Below, piece by piece: positions 11,510 through 25,300 of a DNA stretch of 64,000 nucleotides. The notes below the pieces were generated by a model that searched no databases, was not told where the DNA came from, and saw only the letters and a program-made list of their open reading frames with translations. A program made the position numbers and the translations under genes. The stretch is from Chamaelirium japonicum (Eukaryota; Streptophyta; Magnoliopsida; Liliales; Melanthiaceae), in the NCBI GenBank assembly GCA_947650365.1, contig OX393551.1, forward strand, positions 89,130,697-89,194,696, given 5' to 3'. Numbering within the stretch: the first letter of the stretch is position 1; each line of letters opens with the position of its first letter.

Positions 11510-12579
11510 AATCAAATGAGAAATATAGAGATTTGGGTGCATAAAAATACACCCCATGCCGCCCACGTGGGCCAACCAAAAGCGAGCCCACGTCAACACT
11601 GAGACGACTATCGGACCCCCACTCAGGGCACGGAGACCCCTCTGTTAAGGACCGCGCCCAGGTCAAAATATTCCCAGGGTGGCCTGGTCCCAAGGGCGAC
11701 GTCTTTGAAAATGGGCCAAGACCACCTTACTCAACGAAAGATCAGGACACTGATATGGCGGTCCCTGAGGACGAAACGATGGCGTTAAGGCCTACAATCC
11801 CATGCCCAAAATCATAAAAAGGCACAACCCTCTTACACAGAAAGCCCAAAGACAAGCTCGCCACTACGAAGTAACCTCTCCATAAACGAACCACCAAAAC
11901 CTCGAATATCGACGACGCCCACTAGAGGATAAGACCGCCCAAGGGCAGCCTTGACAAATCATGGCAACCATGCAGAGCTTGTAGTGCCTCGTAGGGAGCA
12001 CCGTCCAACGCCCGAGGAACTCGCCATTCGACAAGACAACACACTGCAGAAGATGATTCCTCGTCATGCAACCAACTAGCAAAGGCGATGGCCTAGGTGA
12101 CGTGCTGAAAATGCTATCGTAGGTTCGTCGCCCTCTCACTGGTAGACACGAACGAGAAGGTTGTCACCCCCGATGAAAGATAATCTCAACCACCATGGTG
12201 ACATGTGGACGAGACAGGATGACCTTCCTCCCCGATCCTGCTCCTCAGACTCCCTCCTATAAAAAGGAACAAAGAACTCTATAAGAACTTGAAAAAAAAG
12301 ATTGGCATGTACCTCCTAGAGCTCCTCCCTTATCTGAGTGTTGGCGAGGTCTAAGTGTGTACAGCCCGCTCTCCAACAGTTCTTAGTGGATTGAGAATAC
12401 AGCCCTCGATCGTTTGGTTTTTTGCTCCTCATTAATGGAGTGTTTCCACAGTAAATCTTGCCATTCACTCTCTCTTTCCTTAACAAACATCGTTTGAACC
12501 CGTCCTGACAAGCCGAGACTGACTACCTCTACACCACATTGTCTATCATTATGCGAGGATCCCGAAAAAATCCCCCACA
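11510..12579 (+). repeat. Ty3/gypsy 5' LTR relic
   Basis: The right edge is set by the primer site immediately downstream and by a CA end at 12578-12579. The interior has two TATAA-type sites in promoter-like settings (a 'cataaaaaggcac' block near 11814 and 'cctataaaaaggaac' near 12258) and a pyrimidine-rich R/U5-like tail. The left edge is uncertain. No second copy is in the window. Confidence 0.5.
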
Positions 12580-12584
12580 ATATC

Positions 12585-12601
12585 TGGCGCTCACCGTGGG
12601 G
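12585..12601 (+). other. Gypsy primer-binding site
   Basis: The sequence TGGCGCTCACCGTGGGG is a one-mismatch form of the TGGCGCCCACCGTGGGG site common in plant gypsy elements. The sequence that follows is not recognisable gag, so the element is broken right after it. Confidence 0.7.
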
Positions 12602-13049
12602 CTAGCTCATAGGGGGTGTCCACTTTAGGTCATGGAAAACTTTAGTTTTCCAAAATGCCCCCCTGACACTAATTAGTCGTCCCCTTTTATACATGGACTT
12701 ATATGGACAGCCACCTCGCACGCGAGAAAATCCTACCTTAACTAAGAAACCCTTCGCAAATGTGATGGCCTACCATCGTGTGGTGACTAGTGATTTCGCT
12801 ATTCACTAGGGTGTCCTTAGTAAACTTGTGGGGTGCCCCTAGTAAAATCATCTAGTGACTGCTTTCGTCATGCTTCTATGCCTCGCACCCATGTAGCGGG
12901 ACCCAAATGAGATAAAGGGTTATACTTAGTATGTATTTATACTACTCCGGGGTTGCCCCCTAGTAAACATACTAACCTACGCAATACCATGCTCAAGTGC
13001 CACGCACATATGGAGCATAGGATATTAGGGTTTAGATATTCATTCTATT

Positions 13050-13990
13050 ATTGCGCTTTGTGAGACGAGAAGAAAGTGTAAAATCCGTGTAGAATGTGGA
13101 TAAGGTGAAACCTTTAGGGACCGGGGTTCATGACTTCCAACCGAACTCGATCAACACACTACCCAAATTTTTCTAGTTAATCTACGTAGCTACCTAGAGT
13201 GTGAAGCAGGCTGCACTCCAATTCACATAGACTTGTTATGTTCTCTTGCATACTCCTGCTCTCCGCTTAGTATTGGCAAATATGTTGTCCCTTAAAATGG
13301 TGTTATGACTCAACTCGAGCGGTGGAGAACATCGTCAGACTCGAGTGGTCATATGACTCGGTTATTTCCAAGTTAATTGTATACATCGCACCTCCGATTA
13401 CATTTGACAAGTAACCGGATTAGGTTAACAGCCTTGGGTTTAATGTAACATAAGTCAAGTTAAGAAACGCACATCTCATTAGGGGTGTGAATGGCCTGCA
13501 GGAGTGGCATGCTAATATAACGTTATTTGGGTAACCCAGCACACCGTGGTATTGGATCACTAACTGAACCCTCACACTTTGGTACGTCAAAACACCACAC
13601 AACTGGTTAGTCCACCAGTCATGGTTCCTTAGGGTTAAGAACCGATTACCCTAAACAGAAACACGACTTAATGCACCAGTATCTACTCACTGACTTATGC
13701 ACCCTGTTAGTTCGATTCGACCACAGTCAATGTGCTTGGTAATGAACATGATGGAGACACCTATGCTCTATAATCCCAACAGCTTGACCTGATAGAGCGA
13801 CCAACCATAATCACAGCTACAAACGATTTAGGTTACATGGAACCAGTCCACGGAGTCTCCAACTCAAGTGGATTACAATATACCTATGGCATCTTGTTCT
13901 ATAATCAGAACACGTACTTAGGTACGTACCATGATGCAATTCTAAACTATCAACCACATACAACTAAACCATGGTTTTTACGAGCTATAG
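13050..13990 (-). repeat. Diverged relative of the 46-56 kb copia LTR
   Basis: The same ordered blocks occur as in the LTRs at 46489 and 54355: 'gcggtggNgaNcaNcgNcaga', 'gggtaaccca', 'ccgtggtattgga', 'accacacaactggttNg', 'agggttaag' and 'ctggtccac'-like. Identity outside the blocks is low. The ORF that starts at 13837 is inside this LTR and is not treated as a gene. Confidence 0.6.
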
Positions 13991-14363
13991 AACACATCAA
14001 TCCCAACAACGAGGACACCGCTAGGTGTGCTCTCGATCCACCTCCTTCCGAAGAGCTTGAGCAGTCTTCTCGATTTGTTATTCATGCCAACCCTGCCACT
14101 TATAAGGCGATCAAGCAAGAAAGCACCGTTTTGCGATGCTACATGAAGGTGTTACAAGGCCTAGGCCTGGAGCCACCTTGTGCCATCCATATGACGAGAT
14201 CGGGCTCGTTCGGTTCCAAGAGGTCATACCGGAGGAGACTTGTCAGAGATCACCTACAGATAGCTTCTTGATAGCGATCGCCTCGCTGGAGTCATCCTAA
14301 CAAGCTGCCGCGAGCAAACGATCTGAATCATGGATTGACTAGGGCCAGTGCCCACTCGCTCTC

Positions 14364-14540
14364 ATGACTTCGATTGCGACCGCATGGAGTGGCTCACCAC
14401 AAGAGGGGTGTCAGCTCGCCCTTCAAACTGGATGTTGCGACCGCATAGAGTGGCTCACCACAATAGGCGTTGTGACCGCATGGAGTAGCTCACCACAAAA
14501 GGGGTTGCCGACTTCGATTGCGATCGCATGGAGTGACTTC
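14364..14540. repeat. Degenerate tandem repeat around 'gcatggagtggctcaccacaa'
   Basis: Three to four units share 'gaccgcatNgagtNgctcacca' followed by an AAN-AGGNGT tail, starting near 14377, 14438 and 14476, with a truncated unit near 14525. The frame is open across part of it, but no known domain is visible. Confidence 0.6.
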
Positions 14541-14786
14541 AAGATGTTGCACCGTCACTTCTTTGCACAGTATAAGTACAAGCGGCGACCCAAGCAACTG
14601 GACCCATGTTTGGAATGATGCTGCCATATCAGGAGACCCTACAGAACTTCACCCCAGTTTTCCACCGCCTACATCAATCTCGAGGATGACGAGAGTGATT
14701 ACTATATTGTCATCATTGCCTTCCACAATGCCCTCTAGTCGGGATCCTGCGTCCACAAGTTCTTAGTAAAACGGTGGCCTGACATA

Positions 14787-15625
14787 ATGGACTTGTGGAG
14801 AAGAGTTGCACCTTACCTCCAGCCCGCGGTGCCAGCTCACCAGCAGACTGTCAAAGTGGTCAAGAGAAGGTTGTCTGACCTCTCATCCCATGGCAGGAAA
14901 CAAGCTCTCCATAAGCAGTTAGGTCCCTGGGACCAAGAGTACACCATCCTCAGCACCCTGCTGAAGACCATCGTTGATAAAGGTGGAGCCTACTTCAAGT
15001 GGCCTATGTTCCTCAATGAAGTCGATGTCGGCGCAATGGAGTAGTCCCGCCATTGCACTTACCATAACAGTCATGACCACACCACGACCAGCTTGAAGGA
15101 GGTATTCCATGGAGCGAAGAGCACACCACGGACCAGCACACCGCTCCAGCCATCTTCGCCGAAGGATAGCGACGTCCCGGTCTACACCATCCATGGCGCC
15201 GCCGCCTCTTCTAACGAGATCCATCGAAGGGTGCGATGAGTGGAAGGTCTACTCTATTCACCAAGTGATCCACGACCCGGTCATCAATCACACCGGACCT
15301 ATTAACGCCCCAACATAGCACATCCAGTTCAACGAAGAGGATCTCATCGGGGTGGCGACCTCACACACTAACCCTCTGGTCATCCACCTCTGAGTCGGTC
15401 CTCAAGAGGTTCACCGCATCCTGGTCAACTCCAGTATCACGGTCAAAATCCTCTTTCTCTCCGCATTCATCGACCTACACTTCACTAGACGACCTCATAT
15501 TCGCGATATCGACTCTTTATGGTTTCATCAGAGAGCCTTCCTATGTTGTTGGAGAGATAACCCTCTTGGTGGAAGTGGGACATGTCGTTGGCGCCGAGTC
15601 CTCCAACAATGCCATCGTGGGTTGA
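14787..15625 (+). pseudogene. Ty3/gypsy gag-protease relic
   Basis: The plus frame shows FKWP, then a degenerate CTYH..HDH.T gag knuckle-like segment (about 15050-15090). After frame breaks comes a protease-like stretch: EEDLIGV, then HTNPLVI, then VHRILVNSSIT, then LYGF. In live plant gypsy elements the last motifs read like RRILVDSGSS. Here the catalytic aspartate is asparagine, so the protease could not work even without the stops. It lies downstream of the gypsy LTR and primer site at 11.5-12.6 kb and may be the same element, separated by the copia LTR relic. Confidence 0.55.
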
Positions 15626-15639
15626 TCTTGTAGCATAAA

Positions 15640-16394
15640 TAGGGTTCCTCCTTCAATTTCCTATACTATGCACAAAACATTCTCGGATAAGTTGTTAGTC
15701 CAATGTTCACTGAGATCGTGTTGGCATATATCCATAACCCTAAAGATTCAAAAGACAAGAAGGAATGTTCATCTAGAGTGCATCAAGTTGATCAAGAGTT
15801 CAAGTCAATCCGATCATTGAAAAGGTATAAAATGCATTCATATTGATCAACTAGGAATAAGATATGTGATATGGATTATTAAACCCTAATCTTGTTGTTT
15901 TTCACGCATCGTATCTTTTCAAAACAAAGAGTAGGAAATTGCAACTTGATATAGGAAATTGTACTCATCTTTGTACCACATCTTACAAGCCAAAGAGCTA
16001 AAGTGAAACAACATTCCCACCAGTCATAACTAAAGAGCAACAGACACTAGCTGGTTTTGTGGAAGAGAAACTCAGTTTCTTTCAACAAGAATGGAAGATT
16101 AGCGAATCATATAGCAGTACATGTAGATAAAAATAAGCTGACCTAGAGGAGATGGGAATCTGAATCGATATGATTTCAACTCTCCTAATATCAGTCTGCT
16201 TCTAGAAGCCATTACACACAAATAACTTTCAAAGTCCAGATAAAATCGTTCAGTTCATGAGCATTGACTTGAAAAAAAAGATTACTATAAATTCTCAAAG
16301 TCCTCCGATTTTTTTTGACAAGTTTAAATGCACTAGAAGAGTTTAGGCCAGGACAAAAAATTACTCTGGCTTGTTATTAATGTAGTTATGTCGA
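15640..16394. other. Intergenic, no feature recognised
   Basis: AT-rich sequence downstream of the gypsy relic. It includes the 3' flank of the cyclophilin gene, which ends on the minus strand at 16395. No ORF of interest or repeat pair was found. Confidence 0.5.
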
Positions 16395-19300
16395 TCAGCT
16401 ATCAATGGGCAGCTCACCACAGTTGACAATTCTGCAGGGCAGCCGTGGGACATCGGATCTGCTGGTCTCCTGGGATTCAAGCTTCCGCACGACATCCATT
16501 CCATCCACAACATGCCCAAACACGACGTGGCGCTTATCCAACCATGGGGTCTGTTTTTACATGCAATTCAATAGTTTTTTTAAAGAAACATTCAACCATA
16601 AATTAATAGAAAAGAACCGTAATGAGGAACCAAAATAAACAAAGGATATAAAAAGATTTATCTATAAATACACAAGATTCATTGTAGACAAGGCTTGATT
16701 TAGAAGATTTTTATGTCCTCATTTAGAAGTATGTGTCATGTCATACAAGGGCATAATAGCAGACAACATGCAGGAAAGACAGGGTGGTAGCAGGCTTCAG
16801 ACTTAGACAAGTATAGCAAATAGTTTACCTTCACTGTGCACAAGAAAAACTGGCTACCATTGGTGTTGGGCCCTGCATTTGCCATGCTCAAGACTCCTGG
16901 GCCAATGTGGTTTACTGCAGAAGTGAATGTTAAAAGAGGGTGTTAGTGGCACTGATGTAATTTATACCTACAAATGCTAAAGTGTCACCCAATCAGAAAA
17001 AATATATATCAATTTCCATGGAAGAAGCCATGCAAAAACAAAGTGGAACTCCATTTGATTTACTCAACAAACTCCAGTTCCCTCTCAGTCTTATCCTCCA
17101 GAAATAAAAGTTCTTAATAGCTTTAATAAGAGGCATTTAGGGAAAAACAAAGGTAACCAGAAGCTTTTGAAGCCAGTCCCAAAAAAATAAAATTTCAACT
17201 ATGAGGAACACATCAGATTAATGAAATGATGAGGAAGCATGATGTTCCACTACTGCCTGTTATTTATTTATTACTTTATTTTCATATTATCTCATGTTTT
17301 AATAACTTTCTTTCATGATTTGGCCATTATTAGTTGGTGCCTTTGTGTGGGAGAAGTCGACATCCATGTTTGGGGGCATTCGGTTTGATCTGGGGTAGCC
17401 CAGATATGTTTCTTCGATCGGTAATAAAGAAACAAGCAAAACTAGAAGGGTAACCGACGATCGAGACTAAACTTGATCCGATGGATATAAGGGCTTAACT
17501 TAAGTTATTTCATGATGTGGCAAGTTATCATCGGGCTCTATTGTGCTCAAAAGAGGCCCAACTGGACCTCTTTCTCTCTCTTCCTCGGGATCCATGCCCA
17601 TGCGTTATCGCCCAAAGATATGGCCAGTGGGTGGGGTTGGATTCACGTGATACCCCACTGGATCTCTCTATTTCTTTTTTCTTCTCTCCATCTCTCTTGA
17701 GTGTTTGTTGGTTTTTTATCTCCACCCATTAATCGAATGCCCTGCGCCCAGGGTTTCAAATCTCGGCCGATACCGGTACGTACCGGCCGGTACATACCGG
17801 TTTTGGCCAGGCCGAACCGAGTCGAGCATCCGGGACCGAAACGGGACTGAACCGGCCGGTACCAACCCGTACCGGACCGAACCAGCCGAGTCAGGTAGGT
17901 ACCGACAGGTACGAACCGGTACCGGCCGGTTCAGGCCCTACCGACAGCAATTAATGGGGTGGGTGGGTTTTGGCTCATTTTTTTTTTTTCCTTGGATTCC
18001 TCCATCCACATGGCGGAACATGCATTCCCAGCAATTGCATGTGGAGGGGGGGGGCATTATTAGCTTTGGCCCCTCCAAAATGTTTTATTTATTAAGTGGG
18101 AGGGGGGGATTTGAAGGCTATATAAACCCCCCCAAACCCATTCCATTTCACCTCCAAAACCATCCATCAAGTTGCAAAGTTGCAACTTGCAAGAAAAGAG
18201 AGGAGAGAGAAAAAAGAGAGAAGAGAGAAGAGAGGAAAGAAAGAGAAGAAAAAAAGGAGATAAGAGAGAAGCATGAGAAAAGAGAGGAGAGAAGAGAGAG
18301 AAAAGAGTGGCACCGCCTGCACGACGAGGCGACGAGCGGCACGCCGACACGAGCCGACAACGCCGACGAGCGACGACGAGGTCACGACGAGCAGCACGAG
18401 CACGAGCGGGCCGAGCGGCGACGACTAACAAGTAACAAGTAACACTTAACAAGGCAACGTCGCAACGATCGGCACAAGCGGGCGACAAGGCTACGTCGCG
18501 ACGAGCGGCGACTCGGCGAGGCGGCGACCAGGCGACGTTGCGACGAGCGGCACAAGGGGAGCGACACCGACACTGACAGGTAAATTTCTTTGCTCACTTT
18601 GATTCACTTTTGCTACGTAGAAACAAGAGTAGAAAGTAATTTTGCTCACTTACTCATGCCTCGCGTAGATTCGACTTTCGAGCCATTCGAAAGTCGAAAC
18701 TTTTGCTATGTAGAATTACTTTCTGTGTAGCTAAGCTGCTAAAGTAATAGATGTCGGATTACTATGAGAATAAAGTGAGAAATAAATAATGAAGAAAGAG
18801 GAGAGAGAAAGTGAACTAAAAATAAGAGGAAAGAAATAAAGAAAAGAGAAGAGAAAATATAAAGAGAGAAAAAGAAAAAAGGGAGAAAGTAAAAAAAGAA
18901 ACAAAGAACATAGCAAAGTGAAGAAGGTGGAATCACTTGCTCACTTCTGCTCAGTGCTCACTTGCTCACTTGCTAATGTACATTCGACACTTTTGCTACG
19001 TAGAATTACTTTCTACGTAGCAAAAATGAGCAAAGAGGTGGAATTACTTGTTAGGTAACTACGTTACTACGTAGCAAAAGTGAGTAAAGAGAAACAAATA
19101 TCAGAGCAAGGCCAAACTCGCCAAAGAGGTGGAATTACTTGCTCACTTCTACAGCTCTACTCACTAGTCACTATGACTCACTTCTGCTCACTTACTCACT
19201 TTTGTTCACTTGTTCACGTAGATTCGGCACTTTTGCTACGTAGAAGTATAATTACTTTCTAGTTTCTACTTTCTACTTTCTACGTAGCAAAGTTGTAAAA

Positions 19301-22300
19301 GTGAGTAAATATATTAATGAGATGCCGAATTATTATCTACGTACCAAAACTTCAAAAGTGAGCAATTATTTTTGCTCACGTAGAAAACAAAGAAAGTAAT
19401 GAAAAAAACCATTATTTTTATGTAGTCATGTACTAGAAAGAAAGTAAGGAAACAAATAAGAGAATAATAATTTTTTTTGTTTGCTAATGCTTATTTATTT
19501 TTTGACTTAGATAATGGCACCAAAATCGAAAGAGATGACGCTAAATGGCTACATTGCAAGGCAATAGAAGGCAACAAGCGGAAGGCCATATGCAACTACT
19601 ATGGCCGGACCATAAATGGTGATATCACAAGAATGAAGGAGCATTTAGCGAGCAAGAAATGACAAATGACTGGTTGTGAGCACGTTCCAACAGAGGTACG
19701 GTCTCAATTCCAGCAATTTTTTAGAGAAGCAAGTAAAGATAAGAGTACTGCTCCTGAGTTTTCTGCTTCTAGAAGACCACCCCTTACCAAAAGTCAGTCG
19801 GTAAGGGGTTATAGAGAAACAAACATAGATGATGAAAGTTTTGATGATTCCTCATCTGAAGAGTTGCCGGAGGAGGATAGGGAGATGAGAACGACAATGA
19901 GACTTTCTCGTGAGGAAGCTCGTCGTCAAGAAATGAGAGAAAGAGGAGGAGACCAAAGAGGTAGATGGTCAATGAGTGGTCCTGGTGGTAGTTCCCGTTT
20001 TCTTCCTGGTGATATTGGTGGTAGTACTGGTGGAGGTGGACCTGGTGGTAGTAGCAGTGTTAGTGCTAGAGGAGGTAAAACTAGTACTGGCGGCAGTACA
20101 TCTATGCAGTTACCTCTAGACGGATTTATGTTTAGGGAACGTGGCCATAAACAAACCAAATTAACAGCTGTAAAAATAAAACAAGCGGCCAATAAAGTGA
20201 AGAAAGTAGTGGCCAAATTTTTTCATTTCAATCATATCCCGGCTAATGCAGCCACATCGCCATATTTTAAGAAAATGTGCGACACATTGCAGTCGGTTGG
20301 ACCGGGAATTTCTCCCCTACCCCATATGAAATTGCTGGGCCACTTTTAGATGATAAGGTCTCCGAAATAAATGATTATATTCGTAGTTTTTAAACTCCCT
20401 GGGAAGAAAAAGGTTGCACAATTATATGCGATGGATGGAGTGGCCCTACTAGAAAATCCATAATTAATTTTCTAGTATATTGCTCAATTGGTACTGTATT
20501 TTACAAATCAGTCGATGCATCAGCCAAAGTGCATGATGCAATATATCTTGCTGGACTTATGAATAATATCATCGATGACGTTGGAGCTAATAATATTGTC
20601 CAAATAGTGACGGACAATGGCTCTAACTATAAGAAGGCCGGACAAATCATACAGAAGGAACGAAAGACTATATTTTGGACTCCTTGTGCCGCACACTGCA
20701 TCGACTTGATCCTAAAAGATATAGGCAAATTGGATTATGTCGACAAGGTCGTTAAACAAGCTCGAAAAATAACAAAATTCATTTATAACCATAACTGGAT
20801 AGTTGACTTGATGAGGAAGTATACTGGGAAGCGGGAGCTTCTGCATCTAGGAATCACCTGCTTTGCCACTCACTTCATAACATTGGAGAGCATTTTTAAT
20901 CAGAATGATGCTTTACGAAAAATGTTTACCTCAGATGCATGGTGTCAGTCAAAATATGCATCTAATGAAGAGGGCAAAGAGGTGAAAAATATTGTTGTTG
21001 GAAAGGAGCTCTGGATCGAAATTGACAAGATAATAGTGTGCATCCAACCTCTAGTGCAAGTTCTTCGACTGGTAGATTCAGATGAAAAGCCTGCAATGGG
21101 ATATATCTACGAAGCAATGGACAGAACTAAGATGGTCATTCAGAAGTCGACAAATGTTGGAGAAAAATCAAAAAAACAATATTTTAAGTTGATCGACAAA
21201 AGATGGGAGAAGACGCTACACCATCCATTGTATGCAGCAGGTAAATATTATCGTCAAGTGTATACTCATTATTTAACAATTTCAATTTTCAATCTCATTA
21301 GTCATTAGACTCAATACTTATTTCTTTTATATTATAGGATTTTACTTAAATCCCCAATACCAGTATAGAGTAGGAGTTTCACAACACCCTGAAATAATGA
21401 TCGGGCTTAAAGAGGTGATCCGAACCTTGGAGCCTAACATAGCAGCGCAAAATAAAGCAATGGAGCAGATGGAAATCTTCCGATATGCTCGTGGTTCCTT
21501 TGATTCAGAGAATGCAAAAACATCTATCTCGACCATGCAGCCAGGTAATACGTCGATAATTTGATAACACACTTTAATTATACAATTATCCAAATGCAAT
21601 CAACGAATACAAACTGAATGTTTTATTTTTTGGCTAATTTTATAGCTACTTGGTGGAGCATTCATGGTGAAAGTGCTCATGATCTTCTCAAGATTGCTAT
21701 CCGAGTATTGAGTCAGACATGTTCGGCATCGGGCTGCGAGAGAAACTGGAGTACATTCTCTCTCATTCATACGAAAACTAGAAATAAATTATCATCATCT
21801 AAATTAGATAAACTAGTTTTCGTACATTACAATATGAGGTTGAGGGTCCGCGATCAGGGAAGATTAGAGGACCAAGGTGATAATCCAATCAATTTGGATT
21901 ATATTTTCGACGACGATAACCCTCTAGCCCCTTGGTTGACGGAGAGAGAGGATCCATTTCTTGACGGTCAAGAAAATACATGGTTGGAGAAGGAGTTAGA
22001 CAAGGAGCAAAGACAAGAACAAGAGGGACCAAGGTTGAGAAGCGGCAAACGAAGATTTCAACATGTCAGTCAGGCAATGCAGCAGATACACAGCGATTCA
22101 GATGAGAGTCTTGACAGTATACCTTCCGGATCTAGTGATGGTAAAGGAGAGTCATCTCAGTCACGACGGAGATGTCCGAGAATTGGTCACACTTCTAGTC
22201 CTGACCATGAAGAGCATGAGAGAGCTTCTTCACCTCCCAATGCTCCCACGTACATCGGAGTCACAGGACCACCAGCCCCATCAGATCCACCACATGATAG

Positions 22301-25300
22301 AGCAGGGGCCGGGCCTTCTGGCACTGCTCATGAAGCTGCATATGTATCATACTCGTACGGATATGATCCACCACCAGGTCCACCATCATCATATTACTGA
22401 GATTCTTATCAGCCGATGTTTTCAGAGCCAGAGGAATCGCAAGGAACATATGGAGATTCTTCATCCTCTTACGGCTACGGAGCCTACGGTTATGGTGTCC
22501 AGCACGACCAGGACATTGGCCAATCAATCTTCGATTATTTTGGGCCTTCCGACGGGTCTTACTACCAGCACTACTCGGCACCAACTCCAAATGAAGACGA
22601 AGAAGAAGCTGGTCGCAATAATAATCTATGGAACTTCTGTGTGCTGAGTTGAATTTTTTGATCTGACTATCCGAGCCAGCCAGGTAAGGTAACTAAAGGT
22701 GAGTTAATAATTTTAATATTGATAATCTGTATTCTGTAGAAGTGGAACACGTCTGGATTCTGGAACTTATTGTATAATTTGTATTGTAAATTTATAATAA
22801 TAAAAAAATTTCAAAACTTTAAAAGGTTGTTTTATAAAACCTTTTAAAAACCTTTTTTAACTTCACCAAGGCCGGTCCCAAGCCCGGATAAAGGAGGAAA
22901 AAATAATTTGGAAATTAGGAATTAGTAACTTCTTAGGTGTGACTTGTGAACTGTGAGTTGTGACTTGTGAGTCTTGTGGCTTAGTTAGATCTCTACTATC
23001 CAATCATTCATCTCGGTGAGTGGTGATTCGACAATAGTTGACAAGTTCATCAAGATTCTTAATCATACATCTCGGGGAGTGGTGCTTGTGAATCTTGATG
23101 AATGATGAATCCAAGACTCTAAAGTCTAAAGTCTGAAGTCATAAGATAAGAGTATAAGACTCATAAGTCATAGTCTGAACTCTGAAGTCATAAGATAAGA
23201 CTCATAGGCCTAAAACTAACCCTAGCGGCCTAGCCTAAGCCCTAACTCCTAAGTCCTAACTCCTAAGGTACCTAAAGGACCTAAACTAGGGCCCTAAAGT
23301 AGTCTAATATTTATTTTCTAATTTTTTATATTTATTTTCTAATTTTTTAGAATTTTTAAGATTTTTTTAGATTTTTTTACAATTTAAAAAAAATAAAAAA
23401 AGGGGCCGGTACCGGTTCAACCGGAACCGGCCGGTACCGGTACGAACCGGCCGGTTCGAACCGGTTCAGCGCCGGCCAATACCGGTACCGGTACCGAGTT
23501 TTAAACCTTGCCTGCGCCTACAAAAAAGAAGAATAATTAGAAAATTCAGATCTGATTTATCTGAATTCTTTGGAGCAATCTCAAAGAAGGCGCTGTCAGC
23601 TGCCTTCCTTTCCCTTTCACGATCAGTACCTAGCTTGTGAACTAAACGATCCGGCGATTCCTGATGACCGGCCTTGCTCCACGAGAGGAGTTGGTATCTC
23701 CTTAGAATCTGCCGAGATCAGAACCTGTGTTACCCCATTGTCATTCTTCAACTTAATCATAAGGATTCAGCACTATTTCCCTTTGCTGAAATCGATATTC
23801 GGAGCAATATTTTCGCACTAGCAATTGCCTAGATCGTTCTAAATTGATCCTTGACTGGTTGGAAGCCCATCTGCAAGTAATTAGTCCATTATTTCCTCTA
23901 AAATCTGTTGCTGCGATTGTATTTATGTATACACACTGTCATTTTTCGTGAATGATCGTTAATGCATATTGTTAGATCAGGATCTAGGATTGGTATGGTT
24001 CCATGTCTTGTGAGTTTTACAATTGCTTACTTTTTGTTTGCTGCCCTCCGAGTTGATTTACTGATAACCATCCCTATTTCAGTTGATTAAGGGACACCAA
24101 GTGAATTAGGATCGTGGTGTGTCTTGTCCGTTCCTACAACAAACGATAAACCAACCTGTCAACAGATTCATAGAGAGAACTTGGGTGGATTGGGTTATAA
24201 TGTGACTAGGGGTAGGAATCAAGAATTCTTAAAGTGCCGCAGAGAGAAAGGACTTGGTAGATTGGATCGAAAATGTGACTTTGGGAAGAAGTTAGAGTTG
24301 CCAGATTGTGTTTGACTTGAAATTGCAATGCAAATCAGTTTTGGGATCCAAAAAAGTTTAGAAGGGTCTATTATGGATATGAATAGGCATCTAAAAACTA
24401 GGTGAGACTGTGGGGGAACACTCTACAAGATGGGCTTACTGGAATTCAATTATATTGTAAAAATCTGGGCTCTCGAAGGGAATAGAATTGTAGAAGCTTC
24501 AAGTTGATCCAAGCTTCTAGATGGAACTAGTGGGTAGTATAGGGTCAGAAGATTCAACCAATCTAGATGCAGAAATAAAAGAAAGGTATCAAAGAGAAAG
24601 GTTTGAGATTTCAATTTCGTGTCTGGTTTCGGTCTAGGTCGAAATCGAAATTTTGACCAAAATTTGGAAGAAAAAAAAAATCAAAATGGTCAAAAAATGT
24701 CCAATTTTATGGATTTTTTTTTAAAAAATTAAATTTAAACCTTTCATAGTTGTGCATGCATACACCAAAGTTTAAATTTTTTAATTTAAATATATTTACA
24801 TTGTTTATGTCAGGAATAAGGCAAAATCACTCATCCTCACTCGTCCAAGTCAGCTCTTCTTCGCTCATCGTCCATCTAAACTTATCATTATTAGCCCTTG
24901 ATGCACCAGCACCACTGTAACCTCCAGGTCCTCCGGCTGACGGAACATGCCCATTGTTGCTACCGCTGGGTCCAAACTGCACCGACATCCAGTCTCTCTC
25001 AGCTCGCTCCCACTAGGTCCGTCTCAAATCTAAGACTGCATGTCGATATTGAGCCATTTGCTCTTCTGTATCGATATATGGAGGATACTCGATATCATCT
25101 CATTCTGAACAACCCATGATCGATGGAGTCTGGATCCGTCCCTTCTTCTTTGGTGGCTCGGGGGTCCGAATCTGAACTCCTTTGTATTACCCGCTCCTTA
25201 ATAAAGTGCGCATGGCTATTTTGACCTCAGTCAGGGCCTTCAGGCACTCTGCTACATCAGGAAGTAACTGAAAAGGTGTTGCTTCAGCCGTGTAACACCT

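Larger units (their letters stand above)
17749..23510 (+). mobile_element. 5.76-kb hAT transposon, 8-bp TSD cctgcgcc
   Basis: The termini are CAGGGTTTCAAATCTCGG and, reverse-complemented from the right, CAAGGTTTAAAACTCGG. The flanks are identical 8-mers, cctgcgcc (17741-17748 and 23511-23518). Both subterminal regions (about 17765-17945 and 23400-23500) are dense in CCGGTACCGG-like motifs, probably transposase-binding sites. The body holds a transposase gene with BED, core and dimerisation parts (listed below). It sits in the long cyclophilin intron, in antisense to that gene. Confidence 0.9.

Noticed and set aside
13837..14271. A 144-codon ORF on plus
   Set aside because: Its first half lies in a diverged copia LTR in non-coding sense. 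No domain is visible, so it is not listed as a gene.
18060..18936. Several ORFs rich in Ser/Leu/Phe on minus and Arg/Glu on plus
   Set aside because: A GAGA-rich and CGACGA-rich low-complexity region in the hAT leader. Overlapping frames are all open by composition.
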